Source: an uncultured Rhizobium sp.
Lineage (GTDB): Bacteria > Pseudomonadota > Alphaproteobacteria > Rhizobiales > Rhizobiaceae
DNA length: 64,000 bases
Assembly (NCBI GenBank): GCA_945952045.1
Contig: CAMFHE010000010.1
Span: 62,001 to 126,000, forward strand
Direction of reading: 5' to 3'
Position numbers and translations under genes: made by a program
Notes under the pieces: generated by a model
Told to the model about the DNA's origin: nothing
Database searches by the model: none
The model's input: the letters and a program-made list of their open reading frames with translations, nothing else
Part shown: positions 36,572-45,586 of the stretch, piece by piece
How positions within the stretch are numbered: position 1 is the first letter of the stretch
How the letters are laid out: each line of letters begins with the position of its first letter

Positions 36572-36946
36572 TTACCCCTCGAGATTCACATAGGAATCTG
36601 GGAAGAAGCGCGGCGTGCACAGGCAATAAAACTCCAGATCCACCGAGCCCGTATTCTCGATACGCTGGGCGGCGCCGGCCGGGATAACGGCCTGATCGCC
36701 AACCTGAAGCTTCTGCTGAACGCCATCGATCTCCAGGATACCCTCGCCCTGCCGGACGATATAGCGCTCGATGACCCCGGTCAGGCTATGCAATTGCGTC
36801 ATCACGCCGGGCTCGACGCGCGCCACGGCGAGCGACGATTCCGGCGACGCATCGCAATTGTGAAGTTCGGTGATGTAGCAGCGCTCATCCGTCCAGAATT
36901 CTCCCAGCGCATTCGCTGAAACGAATATGTTTTTATCGAGAGCCAT
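36572..36946 (-). CDS. Small cupin-domain protein
   Basis: A 124-aa single-domain cupin. Motif 1 is degenerate (GVMTQLHSLTGVIERYIVRQ, one His), and motif 2 region is GDQAVIPAGAAQRIENTG. It is therefore uncertain whether a metal is bound. The tail FYCLCTPRFFPDSYVNLEG is typical of a widespread uncharacterised group of cupins found with amino-acid catabolic genes. It is downstream of the DAO-type flavoprotein by 131 bp on the same strand. Ribosome site GGAGGAAA. Confidence 0.8.
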   Translation of the reverse strand: MALDKNIFVSANALGEFWTDERCYITELHNCDASPESSLAVARVEPGVMTQLHSLTGVIERYIVRQGEGILEIDGVQQKLQVGDQAVIPAGAAQRIENTGSVDLEFYCLCTPRFFPDSYVNLEG

Positions 36947-37077
36947 GAATTTCCTCCAACCAGTTGACACCGGAGAAGAACGAAATGGCCGGCGGGCCAG
37001 CAAGGACCACTTTTCGGAAAGTGGCCCAAATTGCACCCTTCATAAGCCGAAGGAAGATATGCCGTCGAACCAGGCCG

Positions 37078-38367
37078 CTAGCTACGGCGGTCCTGGAATC
37101 GGTTCCACGCATGCATCCTGTTGGCCGCTTGAACGGCCAATGCATGCATCGGGATCGGTTTCATGGCCGTCACCGGAAGAGGCATCTGGCTGTCGGCGCG
37201 TTTACCCGCGGCCAAGCGGCCGAGTTCCTGGCCGAGCGACATGGAGAGCGCGACGCCCCGCCCAGAATAAACCCCGCCGAAGACGAGGCCTGGCCCCAGC
37301 CGGTAGATACGCGGCATGCGATCAGGAACGACCGCGAAGGTGCCGTGCCAGTATTCCCCGATTTTGGGCGGGCCACCGAAAGCCTTGAAGGCTTTTCCAA
37401 GCACTTGGGAAACCTTTTCGCGACCACGCTGGGCTTCGTCATACCAGAACGTATGGGTGGCGCCGCTGACAAGGCGATTATCGCAATCGTAGTGAAAGTA
37501 ACGAAGGTCGTTGCGCATGTCGGATACGGCGGGATTTCCGATCAGGATCTGTGCACGAAGCTCCTCGGAAAGCGGCGGCGTCGCAGCCTGAAACACTTTC
37601 AGAGGGATAAGCGTCCGTTTCAGGCCCGGCCAGATGTCGCCCGTCAGCGCATTGGTGGCGAGAATGACTTCAGGCGCGGTCACGCTTCCTGTTTCGGTAT
37701 GTACACGCCATCCGTTGCCGACGCGCTCCAGGCGCGTGGCGCGCGAATTTTCAAAGATCGTTACACCTTCTTTTTCGATGGCCGAGGCCAAACCGATCGT
37801 CATCGCGAAGGGATTGATATGGCCGGAATTGCGGACCATCCATCCGCCAAGATAGGGGCTGCCGATGCGTTTCGTCGCTTCGTCGCGGTCGAGCCATGAC
37901 ACGTTGGCCCCGAACGCCTTCCATTCGTCATGGAACTGCCGGGCTCGCGCCAGGGTCTTTTCCGTATGGGCCGGCTGTATCCAGCCTTCCTGCACCTGAT
38001 GCGCGTCGATGTTGAACCGCTGCATCAGGCCGAAGGCGACATCGGCAGCCTCGGCGACCATACGGTTGTAGCGCTCTCCGATCTGCTTGCCGTAAGCTGC
38101 CCCGAACTCTGAAGGCGAGGCCTTGGAATGGTGGGAAATGACGAGGCCGTTGTTTCTGCCTGATGCGGCCGAGCCGATCTCGTTTCCTTCGAGAAGAATG
38201 ACGTTCCTGCCGCTATCGCGTGCGCCGAGGGCGGCCGCCATTCCGGTGAAACCGCCGCCCACGACCAGAACATCGGTCTGGTGGTCGCCTGTCAGCGCAG
38301 GCGCCGTCGATCGCTTCGTGGCCGTCTTTCTCCAGAGATGCGGCGTCTTCCAATCGACCTCAAACAT
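37078..38367 (-). CDS. DAO-family FAD amine/amino-acid oxidoreductase
   Basis: A 429-aa flavoprotein. The FAD-binding VLVVGGGFTGMAAALGARDSG is near residues 33-53, then GNEIGSAASGRNNGLVISHH (a PuuB-like motif in which the flavin loop follows GxASGRN), HINPFAMTIGLASAIEKEGV, and the C-terminal GGVYSGRGVALSMSLGQ. It resembles gamma-glutamylputrescine oxidase and related amine oxidases; the substrate is not fixed. It overlaps the end of livF by 8 bp, so it is the last gene of the liv operon and likely acts on what that importer brings in. Ribosome site GAGGAAACG. Confidence 0.85.
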   Translation of the reverse strand: MFEVDWKTPHLWRKTATKRSTAPALTGDHQTDVLVVGGGFTGMAAALGARDSGRNVILLEGNEIGSAASGRNNGLVISHHSKASPSEFGAAYGKQIGERYNRMVAEAADVAFGLMQRFNIDAHQVQEGWIQPAHTEKTLARARQFHDEWKAFGANVSWLDRDEATKRIGSPYLGGWMVRNSGHINPFAMTIGLASAIEKEGVTIFENSRATRLERVGNGWRVHTETGSVTAPEVILATNALTGDIWPGLKRTLIPLKVFQAATPPLSEELRAQILIGNPAVSDMRNDLRYFHYDCDNRLVSGATHTFWYDEAQRGREKVSQVLGKAFKAFGGPPKIGEYWHGTFAVVPDRMPRIYRLGPGLVFGGVYSGRGVALSMSLGQELGRLAAGKRADSQMPLPVTAMKPIPMHALAVQAANRMHAWNRFQDRRS

Positions 38368-39109
38368 GGATCGTTTCCTCGGTTGCGCCGCCGAGATAAT
38401 GCTCGCTGATGGCCGAATTCTCGGCCAGTTCCTGCGCCGGCCCATGAACGCGAACACGGCCGGTGTTCAGAAGATAGGCGTAATCGCCGCACTCCAGCGC
38501 GAGCTGTACGTTCTGTTCGACCAGCAGGATGGAAATGCCGGACTTGGAAAGATCGAGAATGATGCGGAATATCTGTTGAATGATCATCGGCGCCAGACCG
38601 AGTGACGGTTCGTCCAGCATCAGCAATTTCGGCTCGGCCATGAGGGCACGCCCGATGGCGAGCATCTGCTGCTGGCCTCCCGACATCCTGCTGGCCAGCC
38701 CGTTTCGACGTTCTTTCAGAATCGGAAACAGATCGAAAACCTCGTCTCGCAGCGATTCGAAGCTTCTGTCGGCGCGTCCGATGTGGGCCGCGACCAGATT
38801 TTCCTCGACCGTCAGCCGTTGAAAGATCTGGCGGCCTTCCGGGCAGTGCGCGAGGCCCATGCGCACGACCTGCTCCGGACGAGCGCCGACGATATTCTTG
38901 CCTTCGAATTCGATCAAGCCCGCTGTTGCACGCGCAACTCCGGAAATCGAATTCAGAAGCGTCGTCTTGCCCGCACCGTTTGGACCGAGGATGACGACGA
39001 TCTCGCGCTCGTCGACTTCCAGATCGACGTTGTTAAGAACGCCGACGCGCCCGTATCCCGAGCTGAGTCCGGCGATCTTGAGCAGCGGCCTTGATGTCGT
39101 CGAGGTCAT
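38360..39109 (-). CDS. livF: Branched-chain amino acid-type ABC ATPase LivF
   Basis: A 249-aa ATPase with Walker A GPNGAGKTTLLNS, signature RMSGGQQQMLAIGRALM and Walker B LLMLDEPSLGLAP. This is the LivF pattern of HAAT importers. It overlaps livG by 77 bp if the ATG at 39109 is used; a start inside would damage the N-terminal strand (PLLKIAGLSSGYG). It energises uptake with LivG. Confidence 0.88.
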   Translation of the reverse strand: MTSTTSRPLLKIAGLSSGYGRVGVLNNVDLEVDEREIVVILGPNGAGKTTLLNSISGVARATAGLIEFEGKNIVGARPEQVVRMGLAHCPEGRQIFQRLTVEENLVAAHIGRADRSFESLRDEVFDLFPILKERRNGLASRMSGGQQQMLAIGRALMAEPKLLMLDEPSLGLAPMIIQQIFRIILDLSKSGISILLVEQNVQLALECGDYAYLLNTGRVRVHGPAQELAENSAISEHYLGGATEETIHV

Positions 39110-39863
39110 TGGCGGTTCCCAGATAGGCGAGTTGTACGTCAGAGCTTGCCTGCACCTCTGCGGGCGTGCCCTGGAAAAGAAGCTTGCCGTGATGCATCAC
39201 GACAATCCTGTCACAGACGGTCATGACCAGATCCATGTCGTGTTCGATGACAATCATGATCCGGTCGGGAGATTTCAGTTCCGCGAGTCTTGCAGTCAGC
39301 TCCGCCGTCTCGTGATGGTTCAGACCCGCAGCCGGTTCATCGAGCAGAAGCACCCGAGGGTTCATCACCAGCGCGCGGGCGATTTCCAGCATGCGCTGGC
39401 GACCGTAAGGCAGGCTCCCCGCCTCCGCATCCGCATAATTCTGCAGGTCGAAAAAGGAGAGCAACTCCATGCAGGCTCTTGTGCGCTCTTTCCGCCGCGC
39501 CGTCGCGAAGGGCGGCCAGAGGATTTCGCGCCAGACTTGCCCGACCTGGGTCGGATAGAAACAGACTTCCAGGTTTTCGAGCACCGTCATCTGGTCGAAG
39601 AGACGGATGTTCTGGTAGGTTCGCGCCACGCCGGAATTGGCGATCTGGTATTTCTTGAGCCCGCTGAGCGTCTTGCCGTCCAGCCTGATCTCGCCGCCGG
39701 AGACGACGTATGAGCCGGCGGTCATGTTCACAAGCGTGGATTTCCCCGCCCCGTTCGGGCCGATGACCCCATGGACCAGGCCGGGTTCGAAATGCACGGA
39801 GACATCATCGATCGCAAGGTGGCTGCCGTATTGCTTGCGCAGATTCTGAAAGGTGAGCGTCAT
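39033..39863 (-). CDS. livG: Branched-chain amino acid-type ABC ATPase LivG
   Basis: A 276-aa ATPase: Walker A GPNGAGKSTLVNM, the LivG-type insertion (ARTYQNIRLFDQMTVLENLE), signature SLPYGRQRMLEIARAL and Walker B VLLLDEPAAGLN, then VIEHDMDLVM. The start at 39863 overlaps the livM stop by 4 bp (ATGA); the longer frame lies inside livM. The C-terminal tail runs into the livF start. Confidence 0.9.
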   Translation of the reverse strand: MTLTFQNLRKQYGSHLAIDDVSVHFEPGLVHGVIGPNGAGKSTLVNMTAGSYVVSGGEIRLDGKTLSGLKKYQIANSGVARTYQNIRLFDQMTVLENLEVCFYPTQVGQVWREILWPPFATARRKERTRACMELLSFFDLQNYADAEAGSLPYGRQRMLEIARALVMNPRVLLLDEPAAGLNHHETAELTARLAELKSPDRIMIVIEHDMDLVMTVCDRIVVMHHGKLLFQGTPAEVQASSDVQLAYLGTANDLDDIKAAAQDRRTQLGIRARRRS

Positions 39864-40855
39864 TTTCCGAAAAGCCCCCGAATGAGTTTTTCCGGTCCGA
39901 ATGTCCGCGGCACGATCCCGGCCGGGCGGACGATGATCAGCACGATCATCAGCAGGCCGAGGAAGAGAATGCGCCATTCGGCGAATTCGCGCAGAACCTC
40001 CGGAAGCAGGATAAGAATAGCTGCGCCGACGACGATACCGAGAATATTGCCGATGCCACCGACCACGATCATCAGCACGATCAGCACCGATTCCTGCAAG
40101 GCGAAGCTGTCCGGGCTGACGAAGCGCTGCGATGCCGCGAAAATGACGCCGGCGATCGAACCGATGGTAGCCGAGGTCGCAAAGGCCGCAAGCTTGGCGT
40201 TCGTGGTATTGATGCCGATGCCGCGCGCAGCGTCCTGATCTTCACGGATGGCGGCCCAGGCCTTGCCGAGAATGGACTTCTCCATCCGCCAGACGAAGGT
40301 CGCCACGGCGAGGACGACGACAATCAGAAGCCAGTAGATTTCCGTTGGCTTTGCGATGTCAACACCGGCGATCGAGGCCTTGTCCAGCCGGGCGATGCCC
40401 TTGGGGCCACCGGTCAGCCAATCCAGATTGTTCATCAGGATGCGGATGATTTCGCCAAAGCCGAGCGTGACGATCGCCAGATAGTCGCCCCTCAGCTTCA
40501 GCACGGGCAGGCCGAGAAGGATGCCGGTGATCGCTCCCACACAGGCGGCAATGACGACGATCAGAAGAAAGGGCAGATGCAATCCGAGTTGGGGGCTCGC
40601 CAGCAAGGCATAGGTATAGGCGCCAACGGCATAGAAGGCGACGAAGCCAAGATCGAGCAGGCCGGCATAGCCGATAACGATATTGAGGCCGATGCCCAGG
40701 AGGATGTAGATCAGCAGCCCGTTGGCGACGCGAACGTAATAGTTCGGCAGATAGGGCGTCACGACGATCAGCGCGACGGCTGCCAGCAGGATCAGCAGGG
40801 AAAGAAGCCTTCCTCCCCGCATCGCAGGCTGAATGGAGGTGTCGACGGAGGACAT
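39860..40855 (-). CDS. livM: Branched-chain amino acid-type ABC permease LivM
   Basis: A 331-aa inner-membrane protein with about nine hydrophobic segments and the LivM motifs GLNIVIGYAGLLDLGFVAFY and LRGDYLAIVTLGFGEIIRIL. The start codon overlaps the livH stop by 1 bp (TGATG), and its stop overlaps the livG start. Confidence 0.9.
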   Translation of the reverse strand: MSSVDTSIQPAMRGGRLLSLLILLAAVALIVVTPYLPNYYVRVANGLLIYILLGIGLNIVIGYAGLLDLGFVAFYAVGAYTYALLASPQLGLHLPFLLIVVIAACVGAITGILLGLPVLKLRGDYLAIVTLGFGEIIRILMNNLDWLTGGPKGIARLDKASIAGVDIAKPTEIYWLLIVVVLAVATFVWRMEKSILGKAWAAIREDQDAARGIGINTTNAKLAAFATSATIGSIAGVIFAASQRFVSPDSFALQESVLIVLMIVVGGIGNILGIVVGAAILILLPEVLREFAEWRILFLGLLMIVLIIVRPAGIVPRTFGPEKLIRGLFGK

Positions 40856-41805
40856 CAGAACTCCCTCTTGTAGACCATGCTCTCTTCGGAGACCGGTTCG
40901 CCGAGGATGCCGGCAGGCCTGACCAAGAGGACGAGAATGAGGATGGCGAACGCCAGGACATCGCGATATTCGGTGCCAAGAATGCCGCCGGAGATGACGG
41001 GCAGCAGAGCGGTTCCGGCCACTTCGACGAAAGCGAGGATGAAGGAGCCCAGCATCGCACCGGGAATGGAACCGATGCCGCCAAGGATAGCCGCGGTAAA
41101 GGCTTTCAATCCGACAACCGCCCCCATCGTCGGAGACATGATCCCGTAATAGCTGGCATAGAGAACGCCGCCGGCGGCGCCGAGTACCGGGCCGAAGAAA
41201 AAGACGAGGGAAATCGCGAGATTGACGTTGATGCCGAGCAACTGGGCCGTCGGGCGGTTTTCGGAGACGGCTCGAACGATGATGCCTGCCCGGCTGCGAT
41301 TGACCAGGAGGTAGAGAGCGCCCATCAGTACGAAAGCGGCGATGAGGATGCCGATCTGAACCAGCGTGACGGTGCCCCCAAGGACTTCCATACGCGTTGA
41401 CGGAAAGAAGCTCGGAAAACCGACCGGCTGGGGACCGGCCATGATCTGCACGCCGGTGACCAGCGACAGCGACACGCCGAGCGAGGACAGCATCGGCGCA
41501 AGCCGGTTCGAGCGTCGCAGCGGCTTGTATGCCAGTCTTTCGATGCCGACGCCAACCAGCCCCACCGCGATGACGGCCACCGTGAAGACCAGGCAGAGCA
41601 CCATTGCTCCCGCGCCGCCGATATCGCCGACGAACATCGTCAGGGCCAGAAACGCGGCATACGCGCCGAGCATGAACATCTCGCCATGGGCGAAGTTGAT
41701 CATGCGCAATACGCCATAGACCATGGTGTAGCCGAGCGCGATCAGCGCGTAGATCGCACCGATGGTCAAGGCATTGAATGTTTGTTGAATGAGGATTCCG
41801 AGCAT
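40855..41805 (-). CDS. livH: Branched-chain amino acid-type ABC permease LivH
   Basis: A 316-aa inner-membrane protein, LivH type: GAIYALIALGYTMVYGVLRM, INFAHGEMFMLGAY, GINVNLAISLVFFFG and LGGIGSIPGAMLGSFILAFV. The ATG at 41805 is preferred because AGGACACC precedes it; a GTG eight codons earlier has no such site. It follows livK by 125 bp and a hairpin. Confidence 0.88.
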   Translation of the reverse strand: MLGILIQQTFNALTIGAIYALIALGYTMVYGVLRMINFAHGEMFMLGAYAAFLALTMFVGDIGGAGAMVLCLVFTVAVIAVGLVGVGIERLAYKPLRRSNRLAPMLSSLGVSLSLVTGVQIMAGPQPVGFPSFFPSTRMEVLGGTVTLVQIGILIAAFVLMGALYLLVNRSRAGIIVRAVSENRPTAQLLGINVNLAISLVFFFGPVLGAAGGVLYASYYGIMSPTMGAVVGLKAFTAAILGGIGSIPGAMLGSFILAFVEVAGTALLPVISGGILGTEYRDVLAFAILILVLLVRPAGILGEPVSEESMVYKREF

Positions 41806-41847
41806 TGGTGTCCTGTCCACAGACGCCACAACGGGCGGGATAGGATA

Positions 41848-41881
41848 CGCGGCTGCATTCGAAAACGAGTGTGCAGCCGCG
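41848..41881 (-). terminator. Hairpin between livK and livH
   Basis: CGCGGCTGCA (41848-41857) pairs perfectly with TGCAGCCGCG (41872-41881). Such hairpins commonly let the binding-protein gene be expressed above the membrane genes. Confidence 0.55.
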
Positions 41882-41930
41882 CGTTTAAGAAGCCACCTCT
41901 GAGCTTAGCGCAAAACGCTTTGCAAGGTGA

Positions 41931-43040
41931 TTATTTCGTGCCGACCAGCGTAAATTTGTCACCCTCGACCTTGTAGAGATACGAGGGAGCGACCTTCAGT
42001 TCGCCGTGGTCGTCGAATTCGAGCTGGCCCATTGCGGTATCCGCTTTCACCTTGTGAAGGGCTTCGTTCATCTCTTCACGGCTATGGCCCTTGGTGCTCT
42101 TCAGCACGGCTTCGAGAATTTGCCCCTGCGCATAACCGTAGATGGAGTACGGACCGGCTTCCTCGCCATACTTGGCCTTGTACTGCGCGGCAAAATCGGC
42201 AATTGCCGGCGTTGCATCGAGCGGCGGAGCCTGAACGGCAACGGTGGCGCCCTGAACATTGGCCTGACCGGCCTGGGAGATGAAGTCGGGCGTATAGCCG
42301 CCATCCGGAACCATCAGGGTCGCCTTGACGCCCTGCTCATGCATCTGCTTGGCGAAAAGGGCCAGCTGCGGCATGACCGCGCCGAGATAGATGACATCGG
42401 GGTTCTTCGCCTTGATCTGGGCAAGAACGGCGCTGAAATCCACGTCCGTCGGTGCGACGGAGAGCGTGTCGAGCAGCTTGCCGCCACCGTTGGTGAAGTT
42501 CTTGCCGAAGATCTCGGAGATGCCCTGACCGAAGACCTGCTTGTCGTTGACGATGAGTGCAGTCTTGGCGCTGAGCTTCTGCAGCGCATATTCGGCCGGC
42601 AGCAAGGCGCCGGCGAAGTCGTTGGCAACCGGGCGGACCATGAACTTGTAGCCCTGCTGGGTCAGCGACGGATTGGAGCCGAACGTCATCGTCGGCAGGG
42701 TGCAATCCTCGTAGATCGGCAGCGTGGATTGCGCGACGCCGGAATTGAAGTTCACCAGGCCGAGAACGACGCTGTCTTCATCGCAGAACTTCTGCGCGAC
42801 AAGCGTTCCCTGGCGCGGATCGGCCTGGTCGTCCTGCTGGTCGATCTTGACGGTCACGCCGTTGACACCGCCAGCGGCATTGAGCTTGTCGATATAGAGC
42901 TTGAAACCGTTATGCCAGGTCGTTCCGAAATAGGCCTGCGGGCCGGTGATCGGACCTGCGAGGCCGATGGTGACTTCCTCCGCCATAACCGGGCCGGCAA
43001 GGATTGCAGTCGAAAGTGAAAGCGCGGCGATCAACTTCAT
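41931..43040 (-). CDS. livK: Branched-chain amino acid-type periplasmic binding protein
   Basis: A 369-aa protein with a signal peptide (MKLIAALSLSTAILAGPVMA, cleavage before EEVTIG) and the Peripla_BP_6 fold: IGLAGPITGPQAYFGTTWHN, INKL-type KLYIDKLNAAGGVNG, VLGLVNFNSGVAQSTLPIYE and VMPDGGYTPDF-like VPDGGYTPDF. Its HAAT family binds amino acids, amides, aromatic acids and more, so the ligand is open. A GntR palindrome (43142-43153) lies about 100 bp before the start, which ties the importer to the adjacent regulator. Ribosome site AGGGAACC. Confidence 0.88.
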   Translation of the reverse strand: MKLIAALSLSTAILAGPVMAEEVTIGLAGPITGPQAYFGTTWHNGFKLYIDKLNAAGGVNGVTVKIDQQDDQADPRQGTLVAQKFCDEDSVVLGLVNFNSGVAQSTLPIYEDCTLPTMTFGSNPSLTQQGYKFMVRPVANDFAGALLPAEYALQKLSAKTALIVNDKQVFGQGISEIFGKNFTNGGGKLLDTLSVAPTDVDFSAVLAQIKAKNPDVIYLGAVMPQLALFAKQMHEQGVKATLMVPDGGYTPDFISQAGQANVQGATVAVQAPPLDATPAIADFAAQYKAKYGEEAGPYSIYGYAQGQILEAVLKSTKGHSREEMNEALHKVKADTAMGQLEFDDHGELKVAPSYLYKVEGDKFTLVGTK

Positions 43041-43141
43041 GTGGTTCCCTTTTTTGTTCGGATTCAATCGCGTCCAGCAGGCCGTTCCGGTCTCTTGCCG
43101 ATAAACGCTATGGAAGCAGACAATTCGGAGAACGTCAAGAA

Positions 43142-43153
43142 AGTGTCGACACT
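43142..43153. promoter_or_regulatory. GntR-regulon palindrome before livK
   Basis: AGTGTCGACACT, identical to the core at 51033-51044. It lies between livK (start 43040) and the end of the GntR gene (43181). Confidence 0.65.
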
Positions 43154-43180
43154 ATTGCGTTCAATTTTTTCATATCCTAT

Positions 43181-43954
43181 TCATGAAGGGGAGGCGACCT
43201 TGCCGCGACGCTGTCGTGCAGAGGGTTCGCTGGGGGAATAAACACGCAACAATGCGTCCTTGAGAGCCTGCTGCGTTGCGGAGACGGTGAGTTCGATATG
43301 CTTGCGCAACAATTCCATGCCCTCTTCGGCGGCGCGCCGCGTGGCGGCGTCGACGATTGCCGAATGGATGGCGACAAGATCGTTGTCGTGGCTTCGATGC
43401 TCGATCTGGATGCGGCGGATGAAACGGATGCGGGCGTTGATCGCCTGCAGCTGGTTGACGATCTCAGGATTGCCGGAAAGCTCGGCGATCAGCATATGGA
43501 ACTGCTCATCCTCCGCCAGGATGTCGTCCGGCGGCTGATCTCGATACCCGTCGACAAGGTTTTCCCAATAGGAGCGGAGCCCGCCGATTTCCTCGTCGGA
43601 CGCACGCTCGCACATCAGGCGGAAAGCGGCGCATTCGATGATCGAGCGCAGCTCGTAAAGGTCGATCAGGCCCTCGGTGCTCAGGCTGCGCACGAAGAAG
43701 CCGCGATTGGGCGTCAGCGAGACGAAGCCTTCCGAAGCCAGGCGATTGAGGGCCTCGCGGATCGGCGTGCGGGAAATGGCGAGGCTCTTTGCGAGCCGCA
43801 TCTCGTTGATCCGCTCTTCCGGCTTCAGCTGGAATTCGACCAGCAGTTTTCGGATGGCGTTGTAGGCCCGCTCGCTGCTGTCCGCAGACCGGCGGACTTC
43901 CGGTTCGGCCGTATCGTTCACAGCAACGAGGCCGGAATCTAAAGGGTTTTTCAT
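43181..43954 (-). CDS. GntR-family regulator with FCD effector domain
   Basis: A 257-aa protein (an in-frame start at 43978 is also possible). N-terminal winged helix: RAYNAIRKLLVEFQLKPEER, then RLAKSLAISRTPIREALNRL. The C-terminal all-helical FCD domain has the metal/effector His and Asp positions (EDEQFHMLIAELSGNPE, then HNDLVAIHSAIVDA-like DLVAIHSAIVDA). FCD-type GntR proteins are usually repressors released by an acid or amino acid intermediate. A palindrome with core TGTCGACA lies directly upstream (43982-43993) and recurs at three other promoters of the cluster, so this protein is the probable local repressor. No good ribosome site is seen for either start. Confidence 0.85.
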   Translation of the reverse strand: MKNPLDSGLVAVNDTAEPEVRRSADSSERAYNAIRKLLVEFQLKPEERINEMRLAKSLAISRTPIREALNRLASEGFVSLTPNRGFFVRSLSTEGLIDLYELRSIIECAAFRLMCERASDEEIGGLRSYWENLVDGYRDQPPDDILAEDEQFHMLIAELSGNPEIVNQLQAINARIRFIRRIQIEHRSHDNDLVAIHSAIVDAATRRAAEEGMELLRKHIELTVSATQQALKDALLRVYSPSEPSARQRRGKVASPS

Positions 43955-43981
43955 CGGGAAAGGGATCCGTGTTCGCATGCT

Positions 43982-43993
43982 ATTGTCGACAGT
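43982..43993. promoter_or_regulatory. GntR-regulon palindrome between gntR and the P5CR-like gene
   Basis: ATTGTCGACAGT matches the 12-bp site AGTGTCGACACT at 10 of 12 positions, core TGTCGACA identical. It sits in the divergent promoter region, so it probably controls both genes. Confidence 0.5.
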
Positions 43994-44059
43994 TATATAT
44001 GCCAACTTCGCCTTTTCAATCTATGGGCACAGCAACCTCATCCTTTGGGAGGGACGTTC

Positions 44060-44815
44060 GTGACAATCGGTATTCTGGGTGTAGGACATCTCGCGGTCTC
44101 GATGGTCAACGGCCTGATGAAGGCGGGCAACAGCGAATCGATACTGCTTTCGCCACGCGGCAAGGCAAAGGAGCTTGCCGCCATGCATGGGCTGGATGTC
44201 TGCCGCGACAATCGCGAACTCGTGGAGCGGTCCGACATTGTCATCCTTGCGGTTCGTCCGGCAGACGCGGTTTCCGCGCTGGAGGGATTGCCGTGGCGAA
44301 CGGGACAACTGATCATCTCCGTCTGCGCCGGCGTTGCCCTGTCTCAATTTCCTCCGATCCCGGCGCGAATCGTTCGGGCCATGCCGCTGACGGCGACGCA
44401 AATCAACGCCAGCCCGACCGTCTTCCATCCCGATATCGCCGAAGCGCGCGCCTTGATCGCTCGCCTGGGGCCGGCCATCGCGCTTGCCAGCGAAGACGAA
44501 TTCGAGGTGGCGACTGTCAATGCGGCGATCTACGGCTGGGCGCAGGATCTCGTGCGCCAGAGCATCCTCTGGGGGCAATCTCAAGGGGTCGACGGGCTGA
44601 CGATGCGCCAGCTGGTCGCCCGCACATTCGTTGCCGCCGGCCGGATGATCGCCGAGACCGACGAACCGGTCGAAGCCATCCTCAAGGATCTGGTGACGCC
44701 CGGCGGCATCACAGAACTCGGCCTGACGGTTCTTGAACAGCAGCAGCAGCCAGCCGCATGGCAGGCTGCTTGCGAGGCCGTGCTCGAACGGCTGAGATCG
44801 ACGGGCGGCAGATAG
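44060..44815 (+). CDS. Pyrroline-5-carboxylate reductase-like protein
   Basis: A 251-aa protein, GTG start at 44060 (ribosome site GGGAGGGACG). The N-terminal Rossmann motif is IGILGVGHLAVSMVNGLMKAG, then DIVILAVRPADA, and IVRAMPLTATQINASPTVF. The C-terminal dimerisation domain includes RTFVAAGRMI and LKDLVTPGGITELGL, the ProC hallmark GGxT. ProC makes proline from P5C, but relatives in catabolic clusters reduce other cyclic imines or act on unknown substrates, so this is a family call. It is divergent from the GntR regulator, with the shared palindrome between them. Confidence 0.82.
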   Translation: MTIGILGVGHLAVSMVNGLMKAGNSESILLSPRGKAKELAAMHGLDVCRDNRELVERSDIVILAVRPADAVSALEGLPWRTGQLIISVCAGVALSQFPPIPARIVRAMPLTATQINASPTVFHPDIAEARALIARLGPAIALASEDEFEVATVNAAIYGWAQDLVRQSILWGQSQGVDGLTMRQLVARTFVAAGRMIAETDEPVEAILKDLVTPGGITELGLTVLEQQQQPAAWQAACEAVLERLRSTGGR

Positions 44816-44820
44816 GGTCG

Positions 44821-45567
44821 TCAGCCGGAGGCCGCGGGATAGACGTGGCCTCCGATCGCCTGATCCGTGGGCGACACGATGATTTCGGCAATATCGGCGT
44901 GGGCCGGCAGTTTCATCGCGTTGACGAGGACGGCGGCAATGTCCTCGGGATGCAAAGCGCGTTGATGGGAATACATCCGCTCCTGCAGGCTCTCCGCATC
45001 TCCGCTGAAGGCTTGCAGGTAGAATTGCGTCTCCACCCTGCCCGGTGCGATTTCCGTTAGCCTGACGCCCGTTCCGGCCAGATCGTAGCGCAGGATGCGG
45101 CCTGCCTGCGACAGCCCGGCCTTCGCAGCGCCATAGCCGGTGGTTCCCGGAAAGACCGCCGATGCGGCAGTGCTGGTCAGGTTGAAGATATGCCCGCGCT
45201 TCCTGGCGATCATGCCGGGAAGCAGCATGCGGATGAGCTGCAGCGGCGCGGTGAGGTTCAGCGCGATCCCCTCCTCCGTTTCTTCTGCCGTCTGCTCATG
45301 CAGAGGCCGGACGGTCGAGATGCCGCCGGCATTGTTGACGAGAACGTCGATCTCCTTGCCCGAAAGCTTTTCGGCAATCGCGGCATGGTCACGGACATCG
45401 GCGACCAGCGGTCTCAGCCGATCTCCCAGTTGCGCGGCGAGTTCGGCCAATACGCTTTCGCTGCGCCCCAGTGCGTAAACCGTCAGTCCCTGCGCGACGA
45501 GCGCGGCAGCGATCGCAGCGCCTATGCCCTTGGAGGCGCCGGTGACCAATGCGCTGCGATATGCCAT
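44821..45567 (-). CDS. Short-chain dehydrogenase/reductase
   Basis: A 248-aa SDR: VTGASKGIGAAIAAAL (8-23), NNAGGIS, catalytic YGAAKAGLSQ, and EIAPGRVETQFYL. The cofactor loop ALGRSE after beta2 suggests NADP(H). It is the last gene of the long minus-strand operon starting with the E1 alpha gene (50994), 19 bp after the hydroxyacyl-CoA dehydrogenase-like gene, and convergent with the P5CR-like gene. Ribosome site GGGAGGATT. Confidence 0.85.
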   Translation of the reverse strand: MAYRSALVTGASKGIGAAIAAALVAQGLTVYALGRSESVLAELAAQLGDRLRPLVADVRDHAAIAEKLSGKEIDVLVNNAGGISTVRPLHEQTAEETEEGIALNLTAPLQLIRMLLPGMIARKRGHIFNLTSTAASAVFPGTTGYGAAKAGLSQAGRILRYDLAGTGVRLTEIAPGRVETQFYLQAFSGDAESLQERMYSHQRALHPEDIAAVLVNAMKLPAHADIAEIIVSPTDQAIGGHVYPAASG

Positions 45568-45586
45568 GTCCAAATCCTCCCGGAGG

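Noticed and set aside
41805..41829. Upstream GTG start for livH
   Set aside because: No ribosome site; the internal ATG has AGGACACC at the right distance.
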